DNA of 64,000 nt, from positions 1,743,001 to 1,807,000 of the forward strand of contig CP129466.1 of assembly GCA_030583605.1 (NCBI GenBank). The letters are read 5' to 3'. Both the position numbers and the translations under genes were made by a program. Origin of the DNA: Gammaproteobacteria bacterium (GTDB taxonomy: Bacteria > Pseudomonadota > Gammaproteobacteria > Steroidobacterales > GCA-2729495). The notes under the pieces are model-generated. The model was not told the origin of the DNA. It saw only the letters and a program-made list of their open reading frames with translations, and searched no databases. Below, piece by piece: positions 1 through 9,072 of the stretch (position 1 is the stretch's first letter; each line of letters begins with the position of its first letter).

Positions 1-2585
1 AGCGGCAGCTGGTGGCCGCAGGCCACGCGGGCGAAGTGGAGTGGTCGCTCTGGGCCAGCCTGGCGGAATCCGTCACCGAGGCGCATCGCCTGTGGCAGGC
101 TCACCGGGCCATCCTGGTCGAGCATGAGGTTACAGGGTCATGCCCCGGCTCCGCAGGTGATGCCCGTGCCACCGTAGCCGAAATCCTTCGGTACCTCGAA
201 GGGGGCGGTAAAGTCGGCGCCTTCCAGCGGCTTCTGCATCCAAGCTGGAAGGCTCTCTGCATCGCGTTCCAGGTCGACGGTGAGCAGCCTTCATCACAGA
301 CGCACTTCCAGGCGGTCGCTGCTTATCTCGAGCTGAGTGAATGCCGGGACAACATCCGACGCCGGTGGTCCCGGCAGGCAGAGCCCATCGGCCTGCCGGC
401 AATGGACAGCCTCGGTGAGAAACCCGAGGCGGCGCTGCTGGAACTGTCGCGAAGCTTCCCCGCCCTTGGGGCGTGGTGGGAAGCCAGCTGGGCCAAGGTG
501 ACAGAGCGTGCAGGAGCCGTCGGCCTTCGCCTTGATGTACTGCGTCAATCGGACCTGGCGGCTTCGATGGCCGCACTACCGTTCGAGCGCGACGTGGAGT
601 TCCTGCGCCGACCGCTGATTGCTGCCTTGGATGTTCGCCTGGGAATTGCTCGCAGCCTGCGGGCCGGATGTTGCCTGCGGGAACTCGACGCGAACCTGTC
701 AGGCTTCGCGGGCAACCTGGCCGCTAACCTGCTCTCGGCTGTACGCGCCCGGGATGTTGCCGCCTACGATGTCGCGCTGGCGGAGTTGCGGCGGGTCTCG
801 GCCAAGCAGGACATCTGGCGCGAGCGGCACAATCTGACTGCAAAGCTGGGTACGGCAGCACCGGGATGGGCCGACGCCTTGCGTTCTCGCAGCGGCGTGC
901 ACGGCGGAACAACACTGCCCGGTGAAGCGCCGAAAGCCTGGCGCTGGCGCCAGCTACAGGAGGAGATCGAACGGCGCATCGCCCTCGACGAGGCCGAGCT
1001 GCTGCGGCGGCTCGAACAGCGCCGGCAGGAGCTGCGTACCGCGACGGCCGACCTCATTGATCGTCAGGCCTGGCTGGCGCAGCTCAAGCGAACGGGGCTG
1101 GCCGCGAGGCAGGCGCTGCAGGGCTGGGCAGATACGGTTCGGAAGATCGGCAAGGGCACCGGCAAGCGGACTGCCGAGCTGCAGGGACAGGCGCGGAGGC
1201 TGCTGGTCCAGGCCCGGAATGCGGTGCCCGTGTGGATCATGCCGCTTTCCCGCGTCGCGGAGTCCTTTGATCCGACGGCGGGTCGCTTCGATGTCGTCAT
1301 CGTCGACGAGGCGAGCCAGTCGGACATCCAGGGCCTCCTGGCCTGGTATCTCGGGGACCGTATCGCCATCGTCGGCGACCATGAGCAGGTGAGCCCCATG
1401 GCGGTGGGGCAGCAGATTGATGTGGTGAAAGCGCTGATCGAGCAGCACCTGCACGAAGTACCCAATCAGCACCTCTACGATGGCAAGACTTCTGTCTATG
1501 ACCTCGGCCGGCAGTGCTTCGGTGGCACCATCGCGCTTCGTGAGCACTTCCGCTGCGTTCCGGACATCATCGAGTTTTCCAATGCGCTGTCCTACGACTA
1601 TGAGATCCGACCGCTGCGCAATCCCAGCACGGCCGCGCCGCCTCATGTCGCGGAGTTCGTGACCACACCGGATATCGGCACCGGGCGGGACGGAAAGACG
1701 AACCTCGCCGAGGCCCGGGCGGTGACGGCGCTGATGGCCGCGGCAACAGAGTTGCCGGAATATGCCGGGAAGTCATTCGGGGCTATCACGCTGCTCGGCG
1801 ACGAGCAGGCGGTTCAGATTCAGCAGCTGGCCGTCGATTTGCTTGGCGCCGTAGCACTGGAGAGTCGCCGGTTCGTGGCGGGAAACTCCGCGCAGTTCCA
1901 AGGGGACGAGCGCGACGTGATGTTCCTCTCCATGGTGGATTCTCCTGCCGGGGGGGTGCTGCGGGTCGTCCAGACGCCGGAAATGAAACAGCGTTACAAC
2001 GTCGCGGCCAGCCGGGCGAAAGATCAGCTATGGGTGGTGCATTCGCTGGATCCGAAGCGCGACCTGCAGACGGCGGATCTGCGTCGACGTCTCATCGATC
2101 ATGTCCGTGACCCGGGGGCGCGCCGCCGTGAGTTGGAAAAGAAAGCACGTCGGGCCGAGTCTCAGTTTGAGGTCGAGGTCCTAAAGCGGCTTATGGCCGC
2201 GAATTACGACGTGCGGCCCCAGGTCTGGGTGGGCAAGTACCGGATTGACTTCGTGGTTTGCAGCGGGCAGCAGGAAGTCGCGGTTGAATGCGATGGGGAC
2301 CGCTACCATGGCTTCGACGACATCATGGACGATATGAGCCGGCAGGCAGTGCTGGAGCGGGCCGGCTGGCGCTTTATCCGTATCAGGGGAACACGATTCT
2401 TTTTTGACCCCGAGGAGACTATGGCCGCGGTCTTCGCTGAACTGGAGCGGCTCGGTATCTCGTCGGCCGCGATCGCACCCACCGATGGTGCGCAGCCAGC
2501 TGGCATGGACCTTCGGGATGTCGTGGTCCGGCGAGCCTGGGAAATCATGCGCGAGCGTGGATGGATCGAAAATGGCAATCAGTAA
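1..2585 (+). CDS. Superfamily I helicase with C-terminal Vsr/MTES_1575-type endonuclease domain (5' partial)
   Basis: This is the 3' part of a large helicase-nuclease gene. The frame is open to the window edge, so the GTG at 12 is probably not the true start; no Walker A motif is visible and it presumably lies upstream. Helicase motifs seen are VIVDEASQSD (motif II, about residue 430 counted from the GTG), LREHFRC, FQGDERDVMFLS and RYNVAASRAKDQLWVVH (motifs V-VI). Residues about 717-800 form a compact nuclease domain with IDFVV and VAVECDGDRYH, the acidic pattern of the DUF559/Vsr-like PD-(D/E)XK families. Such fusions are known in bacterial defence islands; a role in restricting foreign DNA is inferred. 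Its stop overlaps by 14 bases the remnant start of a DUF499 gene, which hints that it once belonged to a longer operon. Confidence 0.85.
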   Translation, partial: RQLVAAGHAGEVEWSLWASLAESVTEAHRLWQAHRAILVEHEVTGSCPGSAGDARATVAEILRYLEGGGKVGAFQRLLHPSWKALCIAFQVDGEQPSSQTHFQAVAAYLELSECRDNIRRRWSRQAEPIGLPAMDSLGEKPEAALLELSRSFPALGAWWEASWAKVTERAGAVGLRLDVLRQSDLAASMAALPFERDVEFLRRPLIAALDVRLGIARSLRAGCCLRELDANLSGFAGNLAANLLSAVRARDVAAYDVALAELRRVSAKQDIWRERHNLTAKLGTAAPGWADALRSRSGVHGGTTLPGEAPKAWRWRQLQEEIERRIALDEAELLRRLEQRRQELRTATADLIDRQAWLAQLKRTGLAARQALQGWADTVRKIGKGTGKRTAELQGQARRLLVQARNAVPVWIMPLSRVAESFDPTAGRFDVVIVDEASQSDIQGLLAWYLGDRIAIVGDHEQVSPMAVGQQIDVVKALIEQHLHEVPNQHLYDGKTSVYDLGRQCFGGTIALREHFRCVPDIIEFSNALSYDYEIRPLRNPSTAAPPHVAEFVTTPDIGTGRDGKTNLAEARAVTALMAAATELPEYAGKSFGAITLLGDEQAVQIQQLAVDLLGAVALESRRFVAGNSAQFQGDERDVMFLSMVDSPAGGVLRVVQTPEMKQRYNVAASRAKDQLWVVHSLDPKRDLQTADLRRRLIDHVRDPGARRRELEKKARRAESQFEVEVLKRLMAANYDVRPQVWVGKYRIDFVVCSGQQEVAVECDGDRYHGFDDIMDDMSRQAVLERAGWRFIRIRGTRFFFDPEETMAAVFAELERLGISSAAIAPTDGAQPAGMDLRDVVVRRAWEIMRERGWIENGNQ

Positions 2586-2637
2586 TCACGAACGCGTCGG
2601 AAAGGCGCCCGATTTGCGGCGCGACGGGCTTGCACGG
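2572..2637 (+). pseudogene. Remnant of the 5' end of a DUF499 (Swt1-HEPN) ATPase gene
   Basis: The ATG at 2572 opens a frame whose first 21 residues match 18 of the first 21 residues of the complete DUF499 gene starting at 55814; both contain NHERVGKA and RDGLA. After about residue 21 the similarity ends and the frame continues as unrelated sequence. Only the first 60-70 bases of the old gene survive, overlapping the last 14 bases of the helicase-nuclease gene. The arrangement implies that a DUF499 gene once followed that helicase directly with translational coupling and was deleted, the MntA/HepT pair now lying immediately downstream. Confidence 0.7.
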
Positions 2638-2717
2638 TCGCCGTCGAGTCAGCGTGGCTGCTTTGTCGGGACGAGCAGTACACTTATGCTTCCACGATCG
2701 GTCGAGGGGCGATTTCC

Positions 2718-3011
2718 ATGAACAAGGCGTCCGTCCTCAAGCTGCTGGCAGCTCACGATGAGGAGATCCGCCGCCGTTTCGCGGTCAGGAGTCTCGCCGT
2801 GTTCGGCTCTGCGGCACGCGATGAGTTGCGGGATACCAGTGACATCGACCTGCTGGTCCAGTTCACGGGGCCGGCTACTTTCGATGGCTACATGGATCTC
2901 AAGTTCTACCTGGAGAAACTTGTCGGCCGCCCGGTGGATCTGGTCACGGACAAGGGGTTGCGACGCGAAATTCGCCCAGCCGTCGAACGGGAGGCGATCC
3001 GTGTCGCGTGA
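2718..3011 (+). CDS. mntA: MntA-type nucleotidyltransferase antitoxin
   Basis: The 97-residue protein has the minimal nucleotidyltransferase fold: GSAARDELRDTSDIDLLV (about residues 32-49) carries the G-S motif and the D-x-D metal pair, and PVDLVTD supplies the third acidic position. MntA proteins neutralise the HepT toxin by adding AMP to a tyrosine next to its catalytic RX4H motif. The gene overlaps the downstream hepT reading frame by 11 bases, the usual arrangement for a translationally coupled toxin-antitoxin pair. As hepT is interrupted, this antitoxin may now lack a working partner. Confidence 0.85.
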   Translation: MNKASVLKLLAAHDEEIRRRFAVRSLAVFGSAARDELRDTSDIDLLVQFTGPATFDGYMDLKFYLEKLVGRPVDLVTDKGLRREIRPAVEREAIRVA

Positions 3012-3354
3012 CTGGCGCATGTATGTCAGCGATATATGTGCGGCATGCGACCGGATCACGAGCTATGCCACCGGCATCAGTCGCGAGGACTTCGGCCAGC
3101 ACGGCCTCGTTTAAGACGCCATCGTGCGTAACATCGAGCTGCTCGGCGAGGCGGCGCGGCAGATTCCGCCCGAGGTTCGTGGCAGGGCGCCGGACATCGA
3201 GTGGACGAAGATCATTGCGCTGCGCAACATTCTGATCCACGGCTATTTCGGGATCGACGACGACATACTCTGGGATGTCGTCACCCGTCGGGTTGGCCCG
3301 CTGCGTGCGGCGATAGACAGGTTCGGTCAGGAGCGGGCCGAACCGCCGCATTGA
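3001..3354 (+). pseudogene. hepT: HepT-like HEPN toxin (DUF86) interrupted by an in-frame stop
   Basis: Reading from GTG at 3001 gives a recognisable DUF86 N-terminus (SRDWRMYVSDICAACDRI, then SREDFGQHGLV). A TAA stop follows at 3112-3114, and the same frame then continues with DAIVRNIELLGEAARQIP and the catalytic HEPN motif RNILIHGY (RX4HXY). Family members typically have tyrosine just before D-A-x-x-R-N, so the simplest event is a one-base change of a Tyr codon to TAA. The downstream half could restart at the GTG codon at 3124, but would lack the N-terminal helix of the HEPN bundle. No frameshift is needed; the whole family length is present apart from the stop. Confidence 0.75.
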
Positions 3355-3470
3355 GCCGATGGCGATGCCCGATCATTACCCGGGTGACCCGCTTGAACAA
3401 GTCATATCACGGTAGGCTGGAGGCTTGACGTTAACGATCGCAGGCGGGAATTCAGCGCCCGCCGCTCAAG

Positions 3471-4307
3471 TCAAGGCGTAAACACTTCCGCGAAGTGCTT
3501 CCGAATAAATTCTTCATCATCAACGATCCCGTTCGAACTGGCCCAAAGCTCACGTAGATACTCGCCAAACTTCTTAATCAACTCACCCTTAGAAAGCATC
3601 CGCCGAATCTCATCGCCATCGCGCAGATTCAACATCGCATCGTGCATATCGAAGAAATAGCCATCAAGATCTGGGGCGTTACTAAACTGCTCTCCGGTTA
3701 TTTGAATAGGAAGCGGAATTTGAACCCCTTTTTTCTCTAAGGTTTTGACCCACCCGTCAAACTCGCGCAGCTCATCCAGCCCGCAATCGGGCTTATCACC
3801 AGCTATGTGCAAACCTTTTCGCGCCCAATTGGCCCACCACTCGCCAATCTTTCGTCGTTCCTCTTCTTCTGCTTTCGCTTCTTCCTCTTCAGCCCGTTTC
3901 GCAATGAATGCTTTCGCGTCGGCGCGAGTGGGGTAGCTATCTGGGTTCTCCCCGTAGCTCTGGAGGCGCTTTATTTGTGTTGGTGTGAGCGGCTTTGCTC
4001 CCTCAACCCTGTCGATCAGCTTGATTGCATCTGTATAGGTCAGGCTAATCGGAATGTCGACACTATGCTTTCTCAGCTTCTCAATTTGCGCGGGAATTGC
4101 GGGATGTTTGGCAAGCTCTTCAACAAAGTATTGGTAGTCACGCCACTCGCCCGTCGACCACGGATGGCCCAGCTGATAGCAGGCAACGACCTCGTTCTTA
4201 ACGTTTTCGTAGCGGGACACAAAGTCGAAGATTGAGCGCGCTTTTGGTTCGTAATCTTTCGTCTTCCATTTGACCCATACGATCCGAAATCCGTCTGGGC
4301 TACTCAT
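3471..4307 (-). CDS. Hypothetical protein with central charged helix
   Basis: I do not recognise this 278-residue protein. The ATG at 4307 is chosen over an upstream in-frame ATG at 4343 because GGAG lies about 7 bases before it. A Lys/Glu-rich stretch (AEEEEAKAEEEERRKIGEWW, roughly residues 132-151) in the middle suggests a helical or coiled-coil linker between two globular parts. No signal peptide or membrane segment is seen. Base composition is much lower in GC than the neighbours (27 of 60 in the line starting at 3661), which points to recent acquisition together with the accessory genes to its left. It sits convergent with the HepT remnant and is the last accessory gene before core gene rne. 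Confidence 0.6.
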   Translation of the reverse strand: MSSPDGFRIVWVKWKTKDYEPKARSIFDFVSRYENVKNEVVACYQLGHPWSTGEWRDYQYFVEELAKHPAIPAQIEKLRKHSVDIPISLTYTDAIKLIDRVEGAKPLTPTQIKRLQSYGENPDSYPTRADAKAFIAKRAEEEEAKAEEEERRKIGEWWANWARKGLHIAGDKPDCGLDELREFDGWVKTLEKKGVQIPLPIQITGEQFSNAPDLDGYFFDMHDAMLNLRDGDEIRRMLSKGELIKKFGEYLRELWASSNGIVDDEEFIRKHFAEVFTP

Positions 4308-4460
4308 TTGTCGCTCCGCCGCACTTGTCTGCCTTACTCCCAAAGCCGGTTATTTTTGCTCCAACCCGCGTCCTTCACCCCAAGCCGGGCCGGCACTTCA
4401 CCGCCAGTCTGCTCCTCAGCAGTGGCCCGGCATGGGTGAGATGGTTATGACACAGTCAGG

Positions 4461-7007
4461 CTAGTGACTCGAGCCGCGGTCGCGCGGATCGTCTGCTGGC
4501 GTCGATGACCAGACGGTATACGTCTTGGCGGTGTTCGGTTCGCGTGGTGCAGGGGGCTCCCAGGCCGGTGCGTGATCCGGCGCGGCAACAGGCGCGGGTG
4601 CCGGACGCTCGACGGGCGCCGCCGAAGCCGCCTCCGGTGGGGGGCGTGATTCTGTGGTGCTGGCAGACTCCCGCAACGGTGCGGCTATCGGGGGCGGGCC
4701 ACGCTCGACCGCATGGTCCGCGGAGTGCGGGCCATCGAAACGGCGCGGCTCGACACTGGTTACGGGCGCGTCCGGTGCGCCGCCGGTTTGCTCCCGTGGA
4801 GCACGGTCGTCGCCGCCGCGCGCACGGTCATCACCGCCACGCCCGCGGCCGCCCCGCCGGCGCGAGCGCGGCCGGTCACGGCGTCCGCCCTGGCCCTGCT
4901 GCGGGCCCGCTTGTGCGCCACCTTCTGTCACGGGCTGCTGCCCGCCGCGCGCCTCGCCACCCTGGGCCGGATGCTGGCGGGATCCCTGCTCGCCGCCGCG
5001 CCCCTGCTCGCCGCGGTGATCGCCACGGCGGCCATCCGCACGCTGCCCCGGACGGTCCGGCGAGCGACCGGACTCCGATCCCGATCCTGGCCGCCCGTTG
5101 CGCTGACCACGCTGGTCGGATTGCTGGCGATAATCACGTGAATCACCCCCCTGGCCGCCCCGCGGCCCGCGCGAGCGATCATCTCGTCGCGGGCGTCCAT
5201 GCTGGCCACGCGGCCGGTTGCCCTGGTAGCCCTGCCGGGGTTGCGCCTGCGGGCGTCGCTCCTCGTCGCGGGTCTCGCTGGCGGTCGCCGATCCGGACAG
5301 CCAGGAGAAAAAACGTGCTACCAGTCCCGGCCTTGCTGGTGCCGCAACTGCCGTGGCCGTCGCCTCGACCGGTTCGGCGGCCGGTAGCGGGGCAGGGGTC
5401 GCCGGCATCGGCGGCACCACGGCGGGCTCCTCCGACTTGATTCGCGGCGCGAACAGATCGAGCGCCGCATCGGAAGGCGGCTGCTCCTGGGCGGCCATTG
5501 TGTAGCTGGCGCCGACGTTTTCCGGTGCGCTGACCTGGTCGTCGCGCACACGCCGCAGCACGTAGTTCGGCGTTTCCAGCGAGGGATTGGCAATCAGGAT
5601 CAGTTCGACGTGATCGCGCTGCTCGATGGCCCGGATCCAGTCGCGCTTTTCATTCAGCAGGTAGGTCGCGACGTCCACAGGGAGCTGCGCGATGACGCGC
5701 GCGGAGCGCTCCTTGCGGGCCTCCTCGCCGATGAGTCGCAGGATGGCGAGCGCCATGGATTCCACGCCGCGGATGTGTCCCGCGCCATTGCAGCGCGGGC
5801 AGGTCTGGTGGGCCGATTCACCGAGCGACGGGCGCAGACGCTGGCGCGACAGCTCGAGCAGCCCGAAGCGCGATATGCGCCCGATCTGCACGCGCGCGCG
5901 ATCCATGCGCATGGCATCCCGCAGGCGATTCTCGACGTCGCGCTGGCCGCGCTGCGACGTCATGTCGATGAAGTCCACTACGAGCAAGCCGCCGAGATCG
6001 CGCAGCCGGCACTGCCGCGCGACTTCGTCCGCCGCCTCGAGATTGGTGGCCAGTGCCGTGGCCTCGATATCCTCGCCCTTGGTCGCCCGTGCCGAGTTGA
6101 TGTCGATCGAGACCAGGGCCTCCGTCTGTTCGATGACCAGGCTGCCGCCGGAAGGCAGGGTGACCAGGTGCGAGAACGCGGACTCGATCTGGCTCTCGAT
6201 CTGGAAGCGCGTGAACAACGGCACCGGGTCTTCGTACTGGCGCAGCTTGCGCAGGTTCTGTGGCATGGCCCGTTCCATGAACTGGCGGGCCTCCTCGAAG
6301 GTCTTCACGTCGTCGATGACGATTTCGCCGACGTCATTGGCGAGATGGTCGCGCAGAGCGCGCACGATGGCGTTGCTGTCCTGGAAGATCAGGAAGGGCG
6401 CAGGGCGGCTGACGACGGCCTTCTTGATGGCGTCCCAGATGCCGAGGAGGTAGCTCATGTCCCAGTTGAGCTCCTCGACGCTGCGGCCGACGCCCGCGGT
6501 GCGAATGATCACACCCATGCCCCGGGGAACCTCCAGGTCGTGCATGGCCTCGCGGATCTCGTCGCGCTCCTCGCCGCTGATACGCCGCGAGACACCACCG
6601 CCGCGCGGGTTGTTCGGCATCAGCACGATGAAACGGCCGGCCAGGCTGATGAAGGTCGTGAGCGCCGCACCCTTGGTGCCGCGCTCGTCCTTGTCGACCT
6701 GCACGACGATTTCCTGGCCTTCGCGCAGGAGTTCGCGGATGTTCATCCGGCCGCCGGCTTCCGGCTCCGCGACGAAGTACTCGCGGGAGATCTCCTTCAT
6801 CGGCAGAAAGCCGTGCCGGTCCGCCCCGTAATCCACGAAGGCGGCGTCGAGACTCGGTTCTATGCGGCTGATCCGCCCCTTGTAGATATTTGCCTTGCGC
6901 TGCTCGCGGGACGGCGACTCGATATCAAGATCGTAAAGTTTCTGGCCATCGACCATGGCCACCCGCAACTCCTCTTCCTGAGTTGCGTTGATCAGCATTC
7001 TCTTCAT
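4461..7007 (-). CDS. rne: Ribonuclease E
   Basis: This endoribonuclease (848 residues from the ATG at 7007) initiates mRNA decay and processes rRNA and tRNA precursors. The start MKRMLINATQEEELRVAM is the canonical one; a longer open frame reaching 7163 is spurious. An N-terminal S1 RNA-binding domain (IYKGRISRIEPSLDAAFVDYG) is followed by the catalytic domain with the acidic positions in SIDINSA and VVDFIDM and the zinc-link CPRCNGAG. After about residue 520 the chain becomes disordered, rich in Arg, Gly, Pro and Gln, as in the degradosome scaffold of gammaproteobacterial RNase E. The divergent rluC gene and the 384-bp intergenic region reproduce the classical gene arrangement. Confidence 0.96.
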   Translation of the reverse strand: MKRMLINATQEEELRVAMVDGQKLYDLDIESPSREQRKANIYKGRISRIEPSLDAAFVDYGADRHGFLPMKEISREYFVAEPEAGGRMNIRELLREGQEIVVQVDKDERGTKGAALTTFISLAGRFIVLMPNNPRGGGVSRRISGEERDEIREAMHDLEVPRGMGVIIRTAGVGRSVEELNWDMSYLLGIWDAIKKAVVSRPAPFLIFQDSNAIVRALRDHLANDVGEIVIDDVKTFEEARQFMERAMPQNLRKLRQYEDPVPLFTRFQIESQIESAFSHLVTLPSGGSLVIEQTEALVSIDINSARATKGEDIEATALATNLEAADEVARQCRLRDLGGLLVVDFIDMTSQRGQRDVENRLRDAMRMDRARVQIGRISRFGLLELSRQRLRPSLGESAHQTCPRCNGAGHIRGVESMALAILRLIGEEARKERSARVIAQLPVDVATYLLNEKRDWIRAIEQRDHVELILIANPSLETPNYVLRRVRDDQVSAPENVGASYTMAAQEQPPSDAALDLFAPRIKSEEPAVVPPMPATPAPLPAAEPVEATATAVAAPARPGLVARFFSWLSGSATASETRDEERRPQAQPRQGYQGNRPRGQHGRPRRDDRSRGPRGGQGGDSRDYRQQSDQRGQRNGRPGSGSESGRSPDRPGQRADGRRGDHRGEQGRGGEQGSRQHPAQGGEARGGQQPVTEGGAQAGPQQGQGGRRDRPRSRRRGGRGRGGDDRARGGDDRAPREQTGGAPDAPVTSVEPRRFDGPHSADHAVERGPPPIAAPLRESASTTESRPPPEAASAAPVERPAPAPVAAPDHAPAWEPPAPREPNTAKTYTVWSSTPADDPRDRGSSH

Positions 7008-7391
7008 AGGCCCCTGCTTGTACCTGCATTGGGGGGTTGCCCGGCGCGCGAAGCCGCGTCGACGCTCGGGGTGGCCATGAGTTACGGATCGACCGTGCAG
7101 CGCGGTATTGCCGCGGGAGCAACCCCTCGGGGCGCCATCCCGACGCAGCAGTTGCGCTGTCAATCGAATCCCACATCACTCAGGACCACCGGAACCTGCG
7201 GCATGACGGACTGCGGAAACTCTCCTCGTCCGGTCAGCCCGGGAAACCCGTACGAATTTAGAACCTGCCAGGCAGATTCGGGAAAAACCGCCGGCGGCAA
7301 TGTCATCGAAAGACGAATGGCCCTATCCGGCAACCGGGAGCACACAGCCTGTGCGCCGCGGGTAATATAGCAGCGGGGACCTTTCCCATCA
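7008..7391. promoter_or_regulatory. Divergent rne/rluC intergenic region with probable long rne leader
   Basis: There is no convincing gene in these 384 bases. In enterobacteria the rne mRNA has a leader of several hundred bases that RNase E itself cleaves for feedback control; the length and position here allow the same, but I can only infer it. A minus-strand promoter candidate is TAAATT (7255-7260, as read on the minus strand) with TTCCCG 18 bases upstream (7279-7284), which would leave a leader of about 240 bases. TAATAT at 7363-7368 is a possible -10 for rluC, without a good -35. Confidence 0.35.
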
Positions 7392-8378
7392 ATGGATTAC
7401 GCGGGTCAGATCATGGTGCCGGCACGGCAGGACATTGCAGCAAAACGACCCGCTGCCCGAACCGTCGAGGTCACCGGGGACGAGGCCGACCGGCGACTCG
7501 ACAACTTCCTGTTCGCGCGGCTGAAGGGGGTGCCGCGCACGCATGTGTACCGGATCATCCGCTCGGGCCAGGTACGGGTAAACAGCCGCCGTTGCGGGCC
7601 GGAGCGGCGACTGGAGGCGGGCGACCAGGTGCGTATCCCGCCGGTGCGGGCTGCGGAAGTGGCGGCCGTAACCGCGCTACGGCCGGATGCGGTCGCCTGG
7701 ATCGAGCAACGGGTGCTGCATGAGGATCCCGGCCTGCTCGTGCTCGACAAGCCGCCCGGGCTGGCGGTGCATGGCGGCAGCGGCGTCAGCAAAGGGGTCA
7801 TCGAGCTCCTGCGGGCGGCGCGGCCTGACGCGCGGGCACTGGGGCTGGTACATAGGCTGGACCGCGATACGAGCGGCTGCCTGTTGATCGCCAAGAAAAA
7901 TTCCACGCTGCGCCAGTTGCAAGCCGCGTTTCGCGAGGGCGCGGTCGAGAAGACCTACCTCGCTTTGCTGCATGGGAAGCTCCGGCCGGCGCGCAAGGTC
8001 GTGGACGCGCCGCTGGCCACCTTCGCCCGGCGCGGCGGGGAGCGCTGGGTGCGCGTGGATCCGGCCGGGAAATCCGCCCGGACGGACCTTGCTGTCGAAC
8101 GGCGGTATCCGGGAGCCACACTGGTGCGCGTCGGACTGCTTACCGGGCGCACCCACCAGATCCGTGTCCACGCGGCCAGTATCGGCATGCCGATCGTCGG
8201 TGATCCACGTTACGGTGTCGATCGCGATGAACTGGCGGCGCGCCTCGGTTTGCGGCGCTTGTTCCTGCACGCGGCGGAACTGGCGTTTGCCGGCCCCGGG
8301 GATGGCCGGTTGATCCGCGTGCAAAGCCCGTTACCGGATGACCTGGTCGCGGCACTCGAGCGGCTGCCGGCTACATAG
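7392..8378 (+). CDS. rluC: 23S rRNA pseudouridine synthase RluC
   Basis: The 328-residue protein has an N-terminal S4 RNA-binding domain (RRLDNFLFARLKGVPRTHVY) and a pseudouridine synthase domain with HRLDRDTSG around residues 154-162, where the second Asp is catalytic. RluC modifies three uridines of 23S rRNA near the peptidyl transferase centre. Divergent transcription from rne is a hallmark of rluC and separates it from paralogues RluD and RluA. The ATG at 7392 is used; an ATG at 7413 is an equally possible start, since neither has a strong ribosome binding site. Confidence 0.92.
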   Translation: MDYAGQIMVPARQDIAAKRPAARTVEVTGDEADRRLDNFLFARLKGVPRTHVYRIIRSGQVRVNSRRCGPERRLEAGDQVRIPPVRAAEVAAVTALRPDAVAWIEQRVLHEDPGLLVLDKPPGLAVHGGSGVSKGVIELLRAARPDARALGLVHRLDRDTSGCLLIAKKNSTLRQLQAAFREGAVEKTYLALLHGKLRPARKVVDAPLATFARRGGERWVRVDPAGKSARTDLAVERRYPGATLVRVGLLTGRTHQIRVHAASIGMPIVGDPRYGVDRDELAARLGLRRLFLHAAELAFAGPGDGRLIRVQSPLPDDLVAALERLPAT

Positions 8379-8389
8379 GCCGCGGTCGC

Positions 8390-8977
8390 TTACAGCACTC
8401 GGATCTGCATTTTTTCCAGCGCCTGCGCGAGCCACAGCAACGGCAATCCCTGGATGGCAGTCGGATCGCGGGTCTGTACTTCGGCAAACAGTGCCGCGCC
8501 CAGTCCTTCGAAGCGGAAGCTGCCGGCGCAGTCGAGCGGCTGGTCGCGTTCCACATAACGCCGGATCGCCTCGGGTTCGAGCGCGTGGAACCGGAGAGAG
8601 GTCTGGTCGAGATGCTGCAGCTCCATCCCGGCATGCTGCGGAGCGCAGATGCAGACTGCCGTATGCAAGGTCAGTGTCTGTCCCGAACAGGCGCTGAGCT
8701 GCGCCACCGCCCGCTCGGCAGAACCCGGCTTGCCGAGGAGCCGCCCAGCGCATTCGGCCACCTGGTCGCTGGCAATGACCACTGCCGCAGGCCGCAGGTG
8801 CGAAACATGCAGTGCCTTGGCGCGGGCAAGGCGCCGTGCGAGATCCGCGCCCGGTTCACCCGCGCGTGCTGATTCATCCACGTCCGGCACGACGACCTCG
8901 AACTGTGGCACGAGCCGCGCGAGCAATTCCCGCCGGTAAACGGAACCCGAGCCGAGCACGATGGGTGGCGTATTCAT
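8390..8977 (-). CDS. yceF: Maf/YceF family nucleotide pyrophosphatase
   Basis: This 195-residue protein belongs to the Maf family of house-cleaning nucleoside triphosphate pyrophosphatases; the YceF subgroup favours 7-methyl-GTP. It starts PPIVLGSGSVYRRELL, a variant of the family's LASxSPRR signature, and contains VVPDVDES and VIASDQVAE, the usual metal and substrate positions. It is convergent with rluC and divergent from yceD. Placement between rluC and yceD-rpmF-plsX is the conserved gammaproteobacterial order and supports YceF rather than the dTTP-specific Maf paralogue. Confidence 0.88.
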   Translation of the reverse strand: MNTPPIVLGSGSVYRRELLARLVPQFEVVVPDVDESARAGEPGADLARRLARAKALHVSHLRPAAVVIASDQVAECAGRLLGKPGSAERAVAQLSACSGQTLTLHTAVCICAPQHAGMELQHLDQTSLRFHALEPEAIRRYVERDQPLDCAGSFRFEGLGAALFAEVQTRDPTAIQGLPLLWLAQALEKMQIRVL

Positions 8978-9072
8978 CCGCGTGGATGGGGGCGGGTGGG
9001 GTTGCGGGGCATCGGGCCCGGACGCTAACCGATTTTGACAGGGTGTGTCACCCTCCTTAAACTGCGCCGGCT

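Noticed and set aside
5610..7370. 586-codon open frame on the plus strand
   Set aside because: It is antisense to rne with no family motif; long open frames opposite genes are common at this GC content.
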